64,000 nt of DNA from Mesaphorura yosii (GCA_009869945.1 WIXG01000082.1:62001-126000); one strand, 5' to 3'. Shown: positions 1 to 14,217, counted from the first letter of the stretch. The notes: generated from the letters alone by a model not told the origin. Program-made: numbers and translations.

Positions 1-3000
1 ATTAATTTATCACTTTTAACTTTGGCTGGGGCTGGAATAACACGTCTAGCGTCGTGATGACCTTGTCTTTTATCACGCCTCAAACGAAGAGATCTGCTCT
101 AATTCAATCTATTCAACTTCTCATCACGCTTATAATTTGACTCCATTTAACAATCGTTACAGTTGACTGATATAGTTGACTGTCACGAGATGTTGGCTAT
201 GTCAATTTGAACATGTGCGAATTAAACGAAAGGTTGAACAAAGAATCCAACGCTGCAAAGTTTAGCGATTTCAATTAAGATAACTCCATTACCCGTTAAC
301 TCTTTCTCAAGCATCAGGCACACTTTAATTGCTGCAAGATAAATTACCTTGGCACATGTCCATGAAATGAAGTGCTTCTGTCTCAAGTGGGTAAAAGCTC
401 CAGCTGAAGGGCATAACTGCGGCTGCAATGAAGCTATTATTTGACCAGGCGGGTCCGCATTTGCCGTTGATATAAACTGGAGGAGTCCTTGACTTCCGTC
501 ACAGATTTCTAAATAAAGACAATAGGTTTAAGTTTAACCTTTCGCGAAAAACGATAGGTAAAATTGCGACACCCGCTTGGTTAATGGAGTGTGGAGGTCT
601 CACGTGCTAATATTGATTTCGGACAACGAGATATTGGCTCATGAATGATAAACCAGGTCAATGGTTCATGAACCTCAAAATAGAATGGGTGTAACGGCAT
701 CATGAACCTCAAATAAATGCATATTGGCTTTGAGAAATGCACATCGACAATAGATACAAAATAATATCCCTCATAGACATGTTCCAATATTCAAACAAAC
801 GCAGGATCATGCCATCGTTATTTTCGTTATTGAGGTTGTCGTGATTCACAAAGAGATTGATTTGGGAATTTAGTCTGATCTATTTTGATACGTAACACGA
901 TAGATTCACGACTGCAGTTCAGCGCTTGCATGCAATTGTATAATCTTTCAAATATTTTACTTATTTATTTAGGACAGTTATGGGCCATCATGTTTCTCAT
1001 TCAAAACATTAACGGACGCATTCATCCGACCTTGCTTCCCAACAAACACACAGGTTTGACATTTTATGGGCACACGAGAAGTGAACAGAGCGTCAGCAAT
1101 TCAGGTACTAACATTTTCAGCTGAAATCGAGAATTTAATGGTGAAATAATCATATAAAAAGTTGAGCTTATCGAAATATCAGGGAACAGTCGGTGTCAGC
1201 CCGTTAGTGCCGTTACCCTTGAATAACGTGCGCAAGAGATAAAAATCTATGGCACAATTTTTATTAATGAGCATAAACTTTCCCGTGAACAGACAGTGAA
1301 AGCATGAATAAGTTACTCTCAAACGCACATAACGCTCACAAAGGGACACGTGGACATGTCGTGGTCGTGAGACTACTACACTCAGTGTCCGGACTGGAAA
1401 GGGAATTTGCGAACTGGTCCCATTGCGTCGTTTTTGTAATAGAAGCAAACACAAAACAGAAATTCCACTGTTCAGGATGCTCAATGTCTGGTGCCTTACC
1501 TTCAGGGCCCAAGATGCTCAGTTTAACTCTCTCCTGCAGAACTTGGCTTTGCGTACGCTGTTCTTCGGCCAGCGCGTGGTGCAGTCCCGAGTGCACAATA
1601 TCATGTATCCAGCTCAAGTTGACATTAATTGGTTCTGGTAATGTGCAAAGTTCCGGAATAATCACATTATAATCTGATCTGGTGAGAGTGCACCATTGGC
1701 ACATGATTATCACAAATAAAAGCTTTCTTGTCCAGTTGTGTCTGGCTGATCTGGTCACAGTGTGCGATTTTCCATTTTTGCCGGAGTCACGGAGCGCAAG
1801 TTGATAGCCAGGGTCGGTCATTCTGTTCAGGGTTCTGGACAAAGGTACCAGTACCAAAAGCGCTATACGTTTCCGGATTTCATAACTGCAATAGCTCGTG
1901 TCGCTTCATCTCGAAGCAATGCTGGTGGTTTTGATTAATTATGCAACGAATTCTGAACAGCACAATGAGGATAGTCACCAATATCTTTGCATGGCTTCGA
2001 TTGTTCCATTCTTGCGAGTAATTCTGTGAAAGCAGAAACGACACGATCAGTTGATTTGTCAATTTCAGTCAGATAAAATTTTGTCGAAAAATTTTCATCC
2101 TTCTCATTCTTCTGAAACGACGCTGAATATTTTTCGTGTTTCAAATAAAATGCTTGAAGGACACAAGTAATATTCCAGCTTAAGCCTAGGCTTTTACGCT
2201 ATGCTGTGAATTTTGGTTAAGGATGCGATATTTCGTAGAAAGTCGGGAAATCCATCATGTTTTCCCTCGCATCAGATCGCTCACTACTTTAGGTACAATT
2301 ACCCCCAGGTTGTGCAACCTTTCTAAGGAGAACAAAGATTAAACATGTCCGGATTGAAATATTAATGCACCGTACGCGACTCAGAATCGCCAGATTGCAC
2401 TTGTACCCAAATTGATTTGGGGTTGAGTTGATAGCAGGACGAATAAGGTTTTAGGCGTGCATGAGCTGCTTGAGCCAATTCCTTTTGGCGACCTTGCACA
2501 GTAGTAATCTTGGAAGGAGTTTTTGTCAGAAATCCAAAGGATTTTTTGCTTTCATCTTCATGCTCGGAGAAAGTACTCGAAGAGGAAAGCCGTGAGTCAG
2601 TTGTGCATGTATTCCCAGTATTAAGAGCATAATAATATTCATTCCCGTTTTCTTGAGCCTGGGAGATATTAAATAAAGCCGAGTCAACAAGTCAAAGGTT
2701 TTAATATTTTATCAACCTTCATCTCCATCCGCATCATACACGTGAACCTGTATGATTTCCCGCATGTGGTCTTACTACGAGCGGTACGAAGAAACCAAAG
2801 TTATTACACGCTTGACAGTGAGATGTGAATTTCTTTTTTACCCAGGAAGGAAATCAGGATCAACGTAATAACTACAACTACATGGTTGCACCGGCTTGAG
2901 GTAAGACTCCGTCCGACGGTGAAAGCAACTTCGTACAACGTGGAAGGAGTAAAAACAAGCGGATGTTCACAGCTTATCACTTCTGATCTGGAAAGCAATT

Positions 3001-4128
3001 TTGGCTAGCGGGAAGGGAAGATGTCCTGGAACTTTATTGTAATACATTACACAATGTTTCTTTTTTAATAGAACTGTCCTGCCTTTATTGCTTCTTGTGT
3101 TCCTTTATTCAAGGTGTGGACCTTGAAACCTCTGACGCCATAATTCTAATTCTGTATTAGTGCGAAGAAAGCTCTTTCAGCAATTGCAACAGCCATTGGC
3201 CCGCGACAATGTACAATGTAATCTCGGCCGGCCATACCCTTTCAAAACTGGAGGCAATTTCGTTGAGTTCTTCGTAATACCCTAATGACTATTATTTCAG
3301 CCCACAAAAATACTGCAATCGCGTAAAAAGATACTTCCATTGAATCGAAGTACGAGCAGATGTATTCTACTGGCCTAATTTCATCAAAAACAAGACAATA
3401 AACATCGACCATATTTTGTCGGTGCGTCGGTGGTAATGTTCGATTCGATCTGTAATACGAAACTCCCAATTTATTTCGATGCGATGGTCTGACTCCAAGA
3501 GTGTCAACTGGATAGCTTTCTTTTTACTTTCGTTTACGTCACACGTAAGTAGCTACCTTTGAATCGGACTTAAATGCAATAATATTCTAGAAGAAACAAA
3601 CTCCGTTGTCAACCCGACTGCGAACCATCGCCACAATTTAATTTTGAACTCTTCAGCGCAGCGTAAGTATATGACCGAACCGGTAACGGTGTCTCTTGTG
3701 TTCTGAGTATTACGATTTAATAAGAAAAGGAACGGCATCCACGAATTTATTATGAAGCATTTTAGCCTTAGCTGATACAATTATTGATAGATATCTGCGC
3801 TCGTAATAGTTCGGAAGGGAGGGTCGTTTCAAAGTTAGATCTACGCTTTTCCGACGGCGACGCTCGGTGATTGTAAATTCTAAAGTCCTAATATTGTAAT
3901 AAAAACACCTTTGGTTAGGGCAGTTTGTGTTTATTTATTCGAATAACGTGAGGTTTAAATAGACAGTACCAATTCGTCTGATTGCAGTTTCCGTAAGATA
4001 ACGTTCTACTGTGAGCACCTTGTACAGACTTATTTACTTCACAACACAAAATAGTTTAAATAAGTCAGTTGTCAGTCATACACCTAGAACATCTTCTGGC
4101 CAGGGTCTTCAAAACATTAAAATACAAT
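1..4128. other. Gene-poor stretch
   Basis: AT-rich sequence with no exon that I can assign to a protein family on either strand. The only candidate is a weak exon-like ORF at 1500-1857 on the minus strand, listed separately. No tRNA, long tandem repeat or transposon protein was seen. Confidence 0.5.
1500..1857 (-). CDS. Possible exon of an unknown secreted protein
   Basis: An open frame runs down the minus strand to a consensus splice donor (GAAG|GTAAGG) at 1499. It contains a hydrophobic stretch LLFVIIMCQWC that could be a signal peptide, then a mixed polar segment ending in the sequence ILGPEG just before the donor. I do not recognise the family and found no following exon. The 5' limit is the ORF limit and may be wrong. 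It may be a chance ORF; the donor and the plausible composition after the hydrophobic stretch are the only support. Confidence 0.2.
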
Positions 4129-4699
4129 ATGCCTGGAAACAAGAGAAGAAAGCGGCGTACTCGTCAAGGAGCAGGTTCTAACAAGAAGTTCAAGGGATAT
4201 ATTCAGCCCTTGCCAACTAAATTTGACTGCCCATTTTGCAATCAAGTGGAGTCCTGTTACGTTACAATGTAAGTTCCATATAATCTGTTTGAACAGTGCA
4301 ATGAGCGTCTTGTGCCACACGAATTGATTATTATTGAACTTGAAGTGATGAGGGATTCAGGCCTGCTGCATGATCTAGGTGTGGCCCGGCGTATCCATTC
4401 GTTCACTCGGATGCCCCCTACTACCCCTATTCGTAAAAAGCCATCAATAATCTCAATAATTCAGTCTACGACTTCTCTCTTCCAGGGATAGACCAAGAAA
4501 GGTTGGGGTCATACAGTGCCACATCTGTCATGAAGCCTTCAAATGTAAAATCGAGCAAATATCGGACCCGATTGACGTTTACAACGAATGGATTGATGCT
4601 TGTGAGGCAGCGAACCCGGATCCTGTTCCCGGAGAACGGCCAACTAACTTGGGAGAAGAAAGTGACCACGAGTATCAGCGAAGTGAAGTTTCCGATTGA
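4129..4699 (+). CDS. ELOF1: Transcription elongation factor 1 homologue ELOF1
   Basis: Two exons, 4129-4268 and 4486-4699, split by a 217-bp GT-AG intron in phase 2; product 117 aa. The protein has a basic Lys/Arg-rich N-terminus and then the Elf1 zinc ribbon: CPFC at residues 34-37 and CHIC at 58-61, followed by the family signature DVYNEWIDACEAAN. Elf1/ELOF1 is a small nuclear zinc-ribbon factor that travels with RNA polymerase II and supports elongation through chromatin and transcription-coupled repair. Vertebrate ELOF1 is about 83 aa. Here the N-terminus is a little longer and an acidic tail of about 28 residues (with EESDHEYQRSEVSD) follows the conserved core. The start is the first ATG of the frame, directly before the basic segment. 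Poly(A) signal AATAAA at 4900-4905. Confidence 0.95.
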
Positions 4700-4899
4700 A
4701 GTTCAAGTTTTCAGCATGCGAGCAAATTGTTCAACCGGCTGAATACCTACCTAGTTTTTACTACCTGTTAGCGTAAGTTAGTTGAACTCGTTACCTTATT
4801 TTTGTTCCAGCTAGCGCACTACTTGTTAGATGTTACTCATTTCCATTTCATTTTTCGTACTTGACAGTTGTACCTTAATATTATAGTTCATATTCGCCA

Positions 4900-4905
4900 A
4901 ATAAA
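4900..4905 (+). terminator. Poly(A) signal of ELOF1
   Basis: AATAAA about 200 nt downstream of the ELOF1 stop codon on the same strand, consistent with a short 3' UTR. Confidence 0.7.
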
Positions 4906-4929
4906 CTTAGTTTGCAGTTCCTCGTTAGT

Positions 4930-7900
4930 TCGTCAGTAAAGGTTGTCATAAGTCTAACTTGATGAGTTTCGAAATTAAAGCAATGGTCCAGGGACCGCTT
5001 GACCCGCTGTTGGAATCTAGGCCGCGCAGCAATGTCATGGTGGATTAGCAATAAAAATGGTCCCAGTTAGGTTATGAGATTTTGAAAACAAAGGAGGCTG
5101 GATTGACGCAAAATGATGCAATAACCCATTTATTTCTATTAAGGAGATAAAAGTAAAGTAGTTTAATAAGAAGCTCAACCACTTTAATAGAATTTCGTCT
5201 GAAACGATATTATTCAATGGGGCGACGCAACATCCAACTCATTCTGCTTTACTATTGGCATCGGGACTGGAAATTGGCGCGCGCTTAACCAACCGACGCT
5301 CGGATGTCTCACGTCTAGGACTTAATATCAAGGTTGGCATTAGACGAAGAATCGTTTGGCTTTCGTTTGATAGTCTAACAGAAAATTTTCCACTGCCGCC
5401 GTCTTGCCATGAACGGGCCCAAGTGCCCAAGTTCAAAGAAGAAGAAAGTTCCGGTGTTCCATGGCGAGTAAACAAGATTCGACGTACTATTGCTGACTGT
5501 GGGTACGGCAGGTTTCGAACTGAAGCAACTGGACTTGGATCAGAATTGAGAACCGGCTCTGGCCGCTCTGGAGTTTGGAGAGAACGCAATCGCAAGAGCA
5601 TATTTTGTAGCATAAAGAAAAAACTTATTACAACATTTTTTTTCGTTTCATCCTTTTCAGCTTCCTCTCTTTTGTGTGCCGACGGACCCAATCGGGCCCA
5701 ACTGACTAGAATTTAAAATTCACGAGTAACTGGCAACTTCGTAAGCACATTAAATTTTCTGGCGACTCAGCACACTTCAATGCGTTCAGAATACTTATTC
5801 GGAATACAGAACACAGCACCAAAAAGTCTTGCTATATTTTTTCGCGGCCTGGTGTGGTCTGACTGTCTTTCTCTGATATCAATATCATTTCATCCGCGTT
5901 CGTTGAAACCTCTAAATTTTCATCCACTGCATTATATTTTCGTTTCTTATTCTCTTTGTGGAACAGGGATTGGAATTGGTCAGTCTTTTGTACTTTATTT
6001 TCGTTTCACACTTGAACGCTTTACGGCAGAATTTTTCAACGTTCAACAGTTCTTCAAAGAATAAATTTTCCTTATCCAAAATTCAAAATGCAGAAACGAG
6101 GAAAACTTTGTGGAAGCGAAGAGAGTGCTCTCGGAGTATGACTGGAATTGGAATACAAAGTAAGCCTGGAATAAGTGTTTAGTGTTGAACAAACATCGTC
6201 AATTTTGAGAGAATCGAATCAGAAATGATCCGTGACAGAGGCTGAAGGAATTGGAAAATCTTAATAAGTCTGGTTTCCGAGGAGTCACAGAAAATACAAG
6301 CCAGGGTTGGAACCAACTCCGAAGCCGAAGCTAGCCTTACAGCATTTCTGCAGCTATCTATCAGTACCAACGCGCACAGCCGAGCATCGTATGGCTATTT
6401 TACAAAAAAACTCGACGCGTGCCATGCAAAATTGTCGAAATATGAAAACTTTGACAGTAAAAGTAATTTTGCGAAGCTGACGTTGTAGCGCACGAATATT
6501 TCACTTTGGGAAGAATGGAACAACTTTGTTTTCAAGTTCAACAAAAAAAAATCTTACTTCACTTTTGTAATATAAATGGAAATTTTTTTCGCAAGGCTCG
6601 TTAAAAAAGACTGCGGCATGAGACCGGACATGTGACTGGGGAGATTGCAAATTGTGTCCGTATATTTGCATACACTGCCTTTCATTAAACGGGATAGAAA
6701 TTTCGAAAAATGTAATGAAAAAGAAACGCCCAATAGATTTCATGGCGTTGAGTGCAGAGTTGAGTTGAGTTGAGGTAGCTACAGAAGCGGTCAACATTTC
6801 CTGGCCTTTGAGATCGCTGAAACTAAAATGCTGGGAGCATCACAAGGAATAAAAGAAAGTGAAAGCATCTGACCGCATCATGTTTGACGTAGAACACATA
6901 CGTTCGTTGTTCGTACGTCTTACAAGGAGACAAAGAGCTGGCCTGAGTGATACTGGCTTCACAATACGGAAGCAGGTTTAATGAATTGGATTTTATTGCA
7001 TTTCCTATTCAATTTCATAAAAGAAACGAGAACATATTGATTCGGCAAAGAGCAAAATAAGCAGCAACGTCTTTTTTCAACTGGAAGAACTGGAATTCCC
7101 TGTGCAATTTGAGACTGGCGATTGCCCGATTGCGATGCGAGATACCTCATGAGCCTGCTGGTACGTGGTACATCACTTTGCGTTTCGTTGCTTTTTCTTT
7201 TATGATTAGACTCAACATAAAAGATCCATAAATCTAGTAGTGAAAGTTCTTAAACTTATGGAACTCGGTACTGGCACTGCATTGTACATAGAGCATTCCC
7301 GAATTGGCGAAATAGGAAATAAAAATGCCCATAAATATTAAAACTTGAGAAAAGAAAGGCACAAAGCTATGAACTCACGGCTTATCAAGGCAGTATACGA
7401 TGTCAGTATAATAAAGTAATAAGTATCGATAGCAAACCGGCAAGCGTCCAATGTTCCTTCTTCGCGAAAACACGAGAAGCATTTAACTTTATTGGCTCAA
7501 TTGCACAACACAACAGTTATGACATTTCAATTTACTTAAGACGTCATCGGAATATCTTTCTTGCAGAATACGAAAACGAGTATCGACAATCGTTTAATTC
7601 CTTTCCAAACACAGAACATCGCTAAGCCAAACGAGTGAAACGGGTTTATGTGGTGTGACTGCCTTCGTCATAATTAAAGTTGGATGAATATTCCCAACTT
7701 TCCATCGCGATGTCATTTTTGGCGCTCAGCGCAGGCCGCCCCGTCATGACTATGAATTCATTCCATGCTTTCCGTCACAATGCAAATTAATGTCAATTAT
7801 AAAAAGCCGAGCTGCAATTTTCGTCGATTATATTCTGGTCCGGAACCAGAACGCGCATCACACAAATAAACTGTTATAATTTCTAGTTCTGCCAAGAAAC

Positions 7901-10900
7901 GAAACCCGAACCGGGTCCGAGACCGTAAACACAGCCGTAAATTCGGTTTGCTCCTTTCATCATCCATTATGCATGCGTATTCTGTTTTTCTATTTGAGTT
8001 GTACGCGCAAACCGAGGCGAGGAGCGGAGAAAGAAGACTGTCGCTTACTGCATTAGTCTTCCTTTTTTTTTTTACTGACGTTTACTCCCGTCTCGCAAAT
8101 AAAAACCGCACATAACCCGAATGCCTACATAATTATTATGTAACTTTATTGTACAAAAATTCCCAAGTTTTAAACAGAATGTGCATCCTCGACATGAACA
8201 TGAACCCACATTGTGCCAAATGTAAATGTATTATGAATGCGTCAAACACCCTCCGGTGCAGTTGCAGCGGTTCCCGCTTCACTTTACTCGCCTCGCCTGT
8301 CTGCCACGGTCATGCTGGAAGGTAGCTCTTTAATTAATATTTCAGAAGATACTTCAAACATGTAGGTCTCTTCTAATAAAGTTGCATAACATCTTGATGT
8401 TGGCCATCTATCCGTAAAATTCGAAATATGCATGATGCAGGCAAATTGACGGTTAGAAGTTTGCAGTCACCCTCTACACGATAATGTAGGTTAATTCCTA
8501 TTTATATCTTCAGCATATAAGTTAATCCACCGCTTGACCGAACCGAAGCAACAAAAAATGGAATTTAAAAATACGGTTGTTGCAAGCAGCCAGGTCACTC
8601 TGACCTTTCATGCAGCCGTGCCTCGTAAATAGTAAATGAAGCGTTTGTCTAGCATTCAATTTTGATCACATACGACAACACAAAAAGTGGAATCGTATTT
8701 TGAGAATTGCTCATATGTAAATGGATTCATGTCAAACGCAGATTCGTCCGTGCAAAAATAATTTGTTTTGAATTTTGACTCAACAATTGCGTAGTATTGT
8801 TTCTGGATGGTCAACTTATTACAGTACATAGCGAGAAACTTGCAAACACTGTAGCAGTGAAAAATTGAAGGCTTGAGTTAATGTACGTGTCCATAATATA
8901 TATGTTGATACAATTCTGCAAAAGCGTTAACTCATCCAACCGATTGTGTACTGCGAATGTGCCCTGATTTGAGAAATCTTTTACGGTGCCAAAAAGGCAA
9001 GCTTTGGCTTTGGTTAAATCTTACCTTTTGTATGACTGCGCGAGCCTGATTTTGTATCGCCGTTAGAAATGTTTACAAAACAATTAATTTTAGACAAAGA
9101 AAGCACGCTGAAGTTATACGAGGGAAAGTTATCACGAATCGTCTTGAATAATATTTTGTTGTCGAACAATCAAAATTAGTAGTTAAAAGTTTGGGTAGCC
9201 CAACTTAAACACAAACAAGCAGGTAAACTTTCACGGGAGGAAATCGAGATTTGTGAGACGCTGATTGCACGCAGCACGTACTCCTTCGATTAAGCCAAGA
9301 ATTGCATTACTTCCCGTCCTGACCAGCAAAACTCAACTGAGACTGAAGCGCGTTTGAGTTTTTCGAGGAGAAAGCATAACCTTGTTAACACGAGGACATT
9401 ACACGCTTTCCCTACGACGCGACGCGCACGGCCCACTCCACCACCAGCACTCAGTTCGGCACACATTCCAGTGGCTCTTGTTTACTATCCGTGGAACGGT
9501 AGAATCGCATTCAAGTGCAGAGCGGGCAGCTACGGGACGGGAGAATTGAAATGGGTCCTTTTTCATACGAACTTGATAAAACTTATTCATGCCGTCTTTA
9601 CTTGGGCGATAGTTTTCTTTGTGGCCTTGTCTTCTTGTCATCTACCAAGCAGAAGGTCTCTTCGCGAGATCACAAGAAAGATGATAGAAAGTCAGACTCA
9701 GAGATTCCAGAACAACAGAAGCTGGATTCGAGAGTTGTCTCTTCGCAGTCTATCAACTCACACCAGCGCGGACCCGATGAGATGAGCAACGAGATGATTT
9801 TCTCATCATGACTTACTTTACACTTACTTTCTCCGAGAATCCAAATTCCTTTTGCTCGGTCGGTTGATTTCTTTATGTAGAAATTCCGTTCCCATTAGTG
9901 CGAACGACTACGACTGCAACTATTGCTATTGTCCTTACTTTTACCGCTCGTTCATGATACATAATATCATCATCAGCGGAGTGGCGGCCCGCACGAACAA
10001 AAATTCCCAGTAATTAAGCGATGCAGTAGCACAAGATTAATAGGACGATAGTCGTCTCTTGCGGGAATACGCGAAGACGAAGCCGTCTAGCCAATTCAAG
10101 GAGCGTGATCATGAAAAGCCTTGTCGAGCTTAAACAGTCTCGCATCTCCAGAACAATTTATATCGTTCGGAGAATTAACTTATACGATCTGACTTGCTGT
10201 TTCTTTCTCATCAGTTCCACTTACTTATTCTCGACTGATGGCTCGTTGCTGCAATGGGTAACGGTCATGGTGCACACGCGCCCGAACATAAAAACTCGTA
10301 AAACGTACCATGTTCATTCAAGGCCGCACGGCTATTGATTCCAAGAATAGAATTTAAAGAATCTGTTCTGTTCCGAACGGATGAGAAAGCAGACACAGAC
10401 GCAAGATGCTGTAACCACAAGAATGAGGAGTGAAAATGGAAAAAGCCTCAAGTCAGTGCCAGGACAAATTGATTGAATTGAATTTCAAGCTTCTAATAAA
10501 GTTTCCGTCATAAAAATTCGTCGTTCACCGCAACACAGTCGAAATTGCGCCGGTGCCTGTATCAAACAACCTGAGCCAAAATGAGTCAAGAAGGCAGCTC
10601 GTTGCCAGTGTAAATATTAAACAGTATTGGCAGTGAGCAAACTGTGCATTCCATTAGCTCAACTCTCAACTCCCAGCAGCCAACGAAAGATCTAAGTCTT
10701 TGCCTTGCATACGCCAAGGACCAAGGCAATGTTCGTGAGGTAGCGGTTTCATTTCATTCGCTCTTAACTTCATTGTCTCAGGACTCGATTCGCAAATTAA
10801 AAGCATGCCTTGTAAATTACTTCTTTGCCTGCCAGATGCGGGCTGCAATTAGTTATACCTAATACCGACAATTTGCATGCAACCGACGAATTTCGCGCAA

Positions 10901-13690
10901 AGGAGACGAAAGTCAACGCGAATAAGCGCTCTCCTCCACATAAACTCGCAACCGTAACTCGTTCACTAATTTTCAATGAAAGTTCACATAATAATTTGCG
11001 TGTACGGAATTTTACAGTCTCAACTAACGCAATGGCAACGCCTTTGTCAAATCGAGTAGGTCACAAGCTTTTTTTTAGTTACAACATGCACAAATGTAAT
11101 TGTGAATTGCGCCCCATTGCCCAATAAGTGCAAGTTATAACAAAGGCTGGCTCACTGGCTGCACTTCTTAAATGTTAATGTGTAACTCCTTCCTATTCTC
11201 GTAGTTTCAATTCCAGTCCTCTAAAGGGCAGTTCCGCATTAGTTGAGGCCGACTTAGCTTGTAGTCTACCACTTTCTCCTGCCCTACAATGCACTGGGAT
11301 TCAGTATGAAGAAGTGCAGAACGAATCAGCGCAGCGGTTCACATTCTACACAATTCAATGTCATAACCCGAAACCCGTACCATGCCAACTTTCGCGAGCA
11401 GTGGGGCTCGAGTGCGTGCTCAATGACATGGTCCAAACGAAGCCAGAAGCCATTCTGCAGCCAGTCTGCGCCTTGCGCCTGCACTTGATTAAGTTTGAGA
11501 AAATTGGGAAAAGGCATTTCATTAGAAGTACTCCAGGAGAAGAAAGAAGTAGGCGGTCAAGTGAAGTGGAAGAGCCAGCTAGATCAGTGAAATCCCTTCC
11601 GTTTCAGGTACAGTACAAGTGCAAAAGCCTTGGGCACTCGTATTTTGATTGCCAGTCATTTACACATGATTACCAGGATTTTGCATGTAAATTATAGTCG
11701 CGCCCCACCCAGAAAACTTATTCTCGGCAAGTAAGCGGTTTAAGCGGACATTTGTTCTATTTACTCAAGACCAGTGACTATATAAGCCAGATTCCTGCCT
11801 GGTCTGCGTCTAATGGGTTCCTTTTGCTTTGCATGCAAAGTGAATTCAGTTTACATTTCTGAAAGCATCTCATCGCATTGCATATGAATTGCATTGGCAC
11901 TGCATTGGCATTGCATTGCAGACTCAGACTTCTGATTGAAATTCCGATGTCAACTTAATTTCATACCTCATTTTGAAATGTTCTCCGAATCGCGTCGGCC
12001 CTTCTCAGCAAGGCCACCCTGCCGAAGTTTACCGCATCGAATCTCGAGAAATATTATTCACGAATCGGGATTATCTTTCGCGTTTTATGCTTCATTTTAC
12101 AACTTGTGAGAGGAGAAAGCACTCCAAAATTCCAATATGCTGACTGCTGACGCTGTCAATAAAGACAAGAGCAAACAGTTCGCATTTGAATTTCGAATAT
12201 AAAAACTTGGAATTGAGGAATCCCATCGCTTTATTGTCTTTGCAGTCAGGTTGCGAATTTCCAAGTACAGTGTCTCATCCTTCTACCACTTCTGCACTGC
12301 AACAATTTCATCTGAGGGTTTGAGCGAGCAGAATAGATTAGGAACTAGCAGGATGGAAGAAACAGTACTCTGATGTGTTGTACCCGTTCCTTGCTTTCAC
12401 TGAACGTGTGCGTCAACATAATCAAGTTCAGTACAACTGCAATATAATATAAAGCATAACTTTGGTTGTGGTTCCATATCTCAAATGGAACGGAATAAAT
12501 GGTTCATTTTACAATTCCTTTCCCGTTCCGTTTGTGTTCCTCAGTCAGTTTAGTTTTGCGTGTATCGCATTTGTTCTCGCTTGCGTTCATGCCCGATCAT
12601 CATATTTCTAACTACATCGCGCAGAAAATGTAATTCGAGATGATTCCTTTTTCGAGACTTTCCATGTCGGACGGATGCCAGTCTCATGTGCTTGATAACT
12701 CTAACCTGATAAGGCCGGTGTTTGTTCCTGTCCCTGCCTGTCCCGCACAATCATTTTTCATAGCCTCAATTGATTCAGCCCGACACACGGCAGCACGGTA
12801 CTGCACGGCACATGTGCTCGGTGTTTGTTTGTTTTATTGTTCTCCATTCCAGCTCATTGCTTTCAATTTATATAATAACACATCAAATGCACAAGGAGGC
12901 CCGGAGTAAATAAAGCGAATGAAATCCGCAGCAGCAGCAGCTGTATGATCAAACGGAAGGAGCTAACGAAGAAAGAAAGTTGGTGAAAGAAAGAATCTTG
13001 ATCAAACAAAATGTAAATAGGAGCTGAGCGATGGAGGAATAATACAAAGTTTTGATGAGTTTTTATTTTGGGGATCGAAGGAAAGTTTGCCAATCTTCGC
13101 CATACCTTTCCATTCACATTCAGGGGTTGGGCCCATGACCCATGTGCCATGTGTAATATTGGGCTGACGCTGGCCCTGATGTACCTTTGTTTTCGTGTAC
13201 GGCACACTTGACTATTTGTTGTTCAATCTATCTAACAACACGAAAAAGCGAAAGAAAGGCACGCCTGTACGCAATAATTTTGCTCAAAACGCATAGCTCG
13301 GTAATGAGGCAAACGATGAAAGCACTAATGAAATAATTTCATGAGATTTGTTTAACCTGGCCAAGTCCTACATCCCATCTGTTCAGGATGATGATTTTGA
13401 TGCACAGAACTGAAATGTGTCAATGGAATCTGAATCTCATCCGTGCAGTCTCACATCTTTCCTTTTTACTTTTTCCTGTTGTCATGTCTCACTAGATGCG
13501 AACTGTACTGCGAGTGCAGTGCAGAAGGTGACTAAACTCCAAGCTGGACATTAGCGTCCGGCTTGGCCAAGCGCGAAGAGGGCAAAGAGGGAAGACGAAA
13601 CTTTAGTTTGCCCATCTCCGTCTTCCAGTTCGGACGTCATTTCGCCACTCTCTTCCTCCTGCCGAAACTCACCAAATTTTGGTCAAATTC
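4930..13690. other. Long gene-poor stretch
   Basis: About 8.8 kb without a gene I can name. Some ORFs of 100-150 codons occur (5239-5716 on both strands, 9354-9811 and 11306-11697 on plus), but none shows a known motif. A short degenerate run built on gcattg occurs near 11,875-11,925, too short to call a tandem array. It may hold distal regulatory sequence or non-coding transcripts; the sequence does not say. Confidence 0.5.
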
Positions 13691-13691
13691 A

Positions 13692-14151
13692 TAGGTGAGC
13701 ACCCAAATTATGACTTTTCTATACAAGTAACAGATATGGGTCTAGTCAATTTAAGAGTTTGCAACTTAATATGGTGTTGTGTTTTCAGTGTCCACTTCTG
13801 TCATCGGAAAAATCAGTCATCATGGGTAACTGCTGTGGAAAGAAGCCTGCTGATCCAGGATTGCCTGCCGCTCCTTCTCAAGCTGGAATGGAATTAGGTA
13901 TCCCGTGCCCCGGTGGCGATAAGTGTACTCACGTTGGCTGCCCAGGTGGGCGAAACTGTCCCCATGCTCATGGTGGTTGTGGTTGTCCTCCAGGTGGTGG
14001 CAAGCCTCGAGAAACTAGCGGCGCCGGAAGTGGTGGTGCTAGTTATAATGGTGGTTCGTAACTTCAACCTTCCTGCTTAATTCTCTTCAGATATGATGAT
14101 ATTGCCAATCTAAATTATATTCACTTACCTTATTTTCGAAATTCAATTAAA
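13692..14151 (+). CDS. Small Cys/Gly-rich, probably N-myristoylated protein
   Basis: The coding part is 13822-14061, 79 aa, starting MGNCCGKK. It follows a good 3' splice site (tgttttcag) about 25 nt upstream, so a non-coding 5' exon probably ends near 13,691 at ATAG|GTGAGC. Gly2 followed by two Cys and Lys is a textbook N-myristoylation plus palmitoylation signal, so membrane anchoring is inferred. The centre holds a Cys/His cluster, C-x10-C-x5-C-x3-H (ending CPGGRNCPHAH), which fits the loose spacing of a CCCH zinc finger; a preceding half-unit CPGGDKCTH resembles it. The rest is Gly/Ser-rich and probably disordered. No family recognised. ATTAAA at 14146-14151 is the likely poly(A) signal. 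It converges with the minus-strand gene at 14617-15561. Confidence 0.7.
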
Positions 14152-14217
14152 GTCTACTCATAATTGCTTCCTGAGTAAAGCGGTTAAACTGTAATCGACG
14201 ATGTGGACACGTGTTTC

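Noticed and set aside
9354-9811. Overlapping plus-strand ORFs of 143 and 98 codons
   Set aside because: The two frames compete, neither has a recognisable domain, and no splice or 3' end signals support them.
11875-11930. Repeated gcattg units as a tandem repeat or CRISPR-like array
   Set aside because: Too short and irregular; the units are not separated by unique spacers and the genome is eukaryotic.
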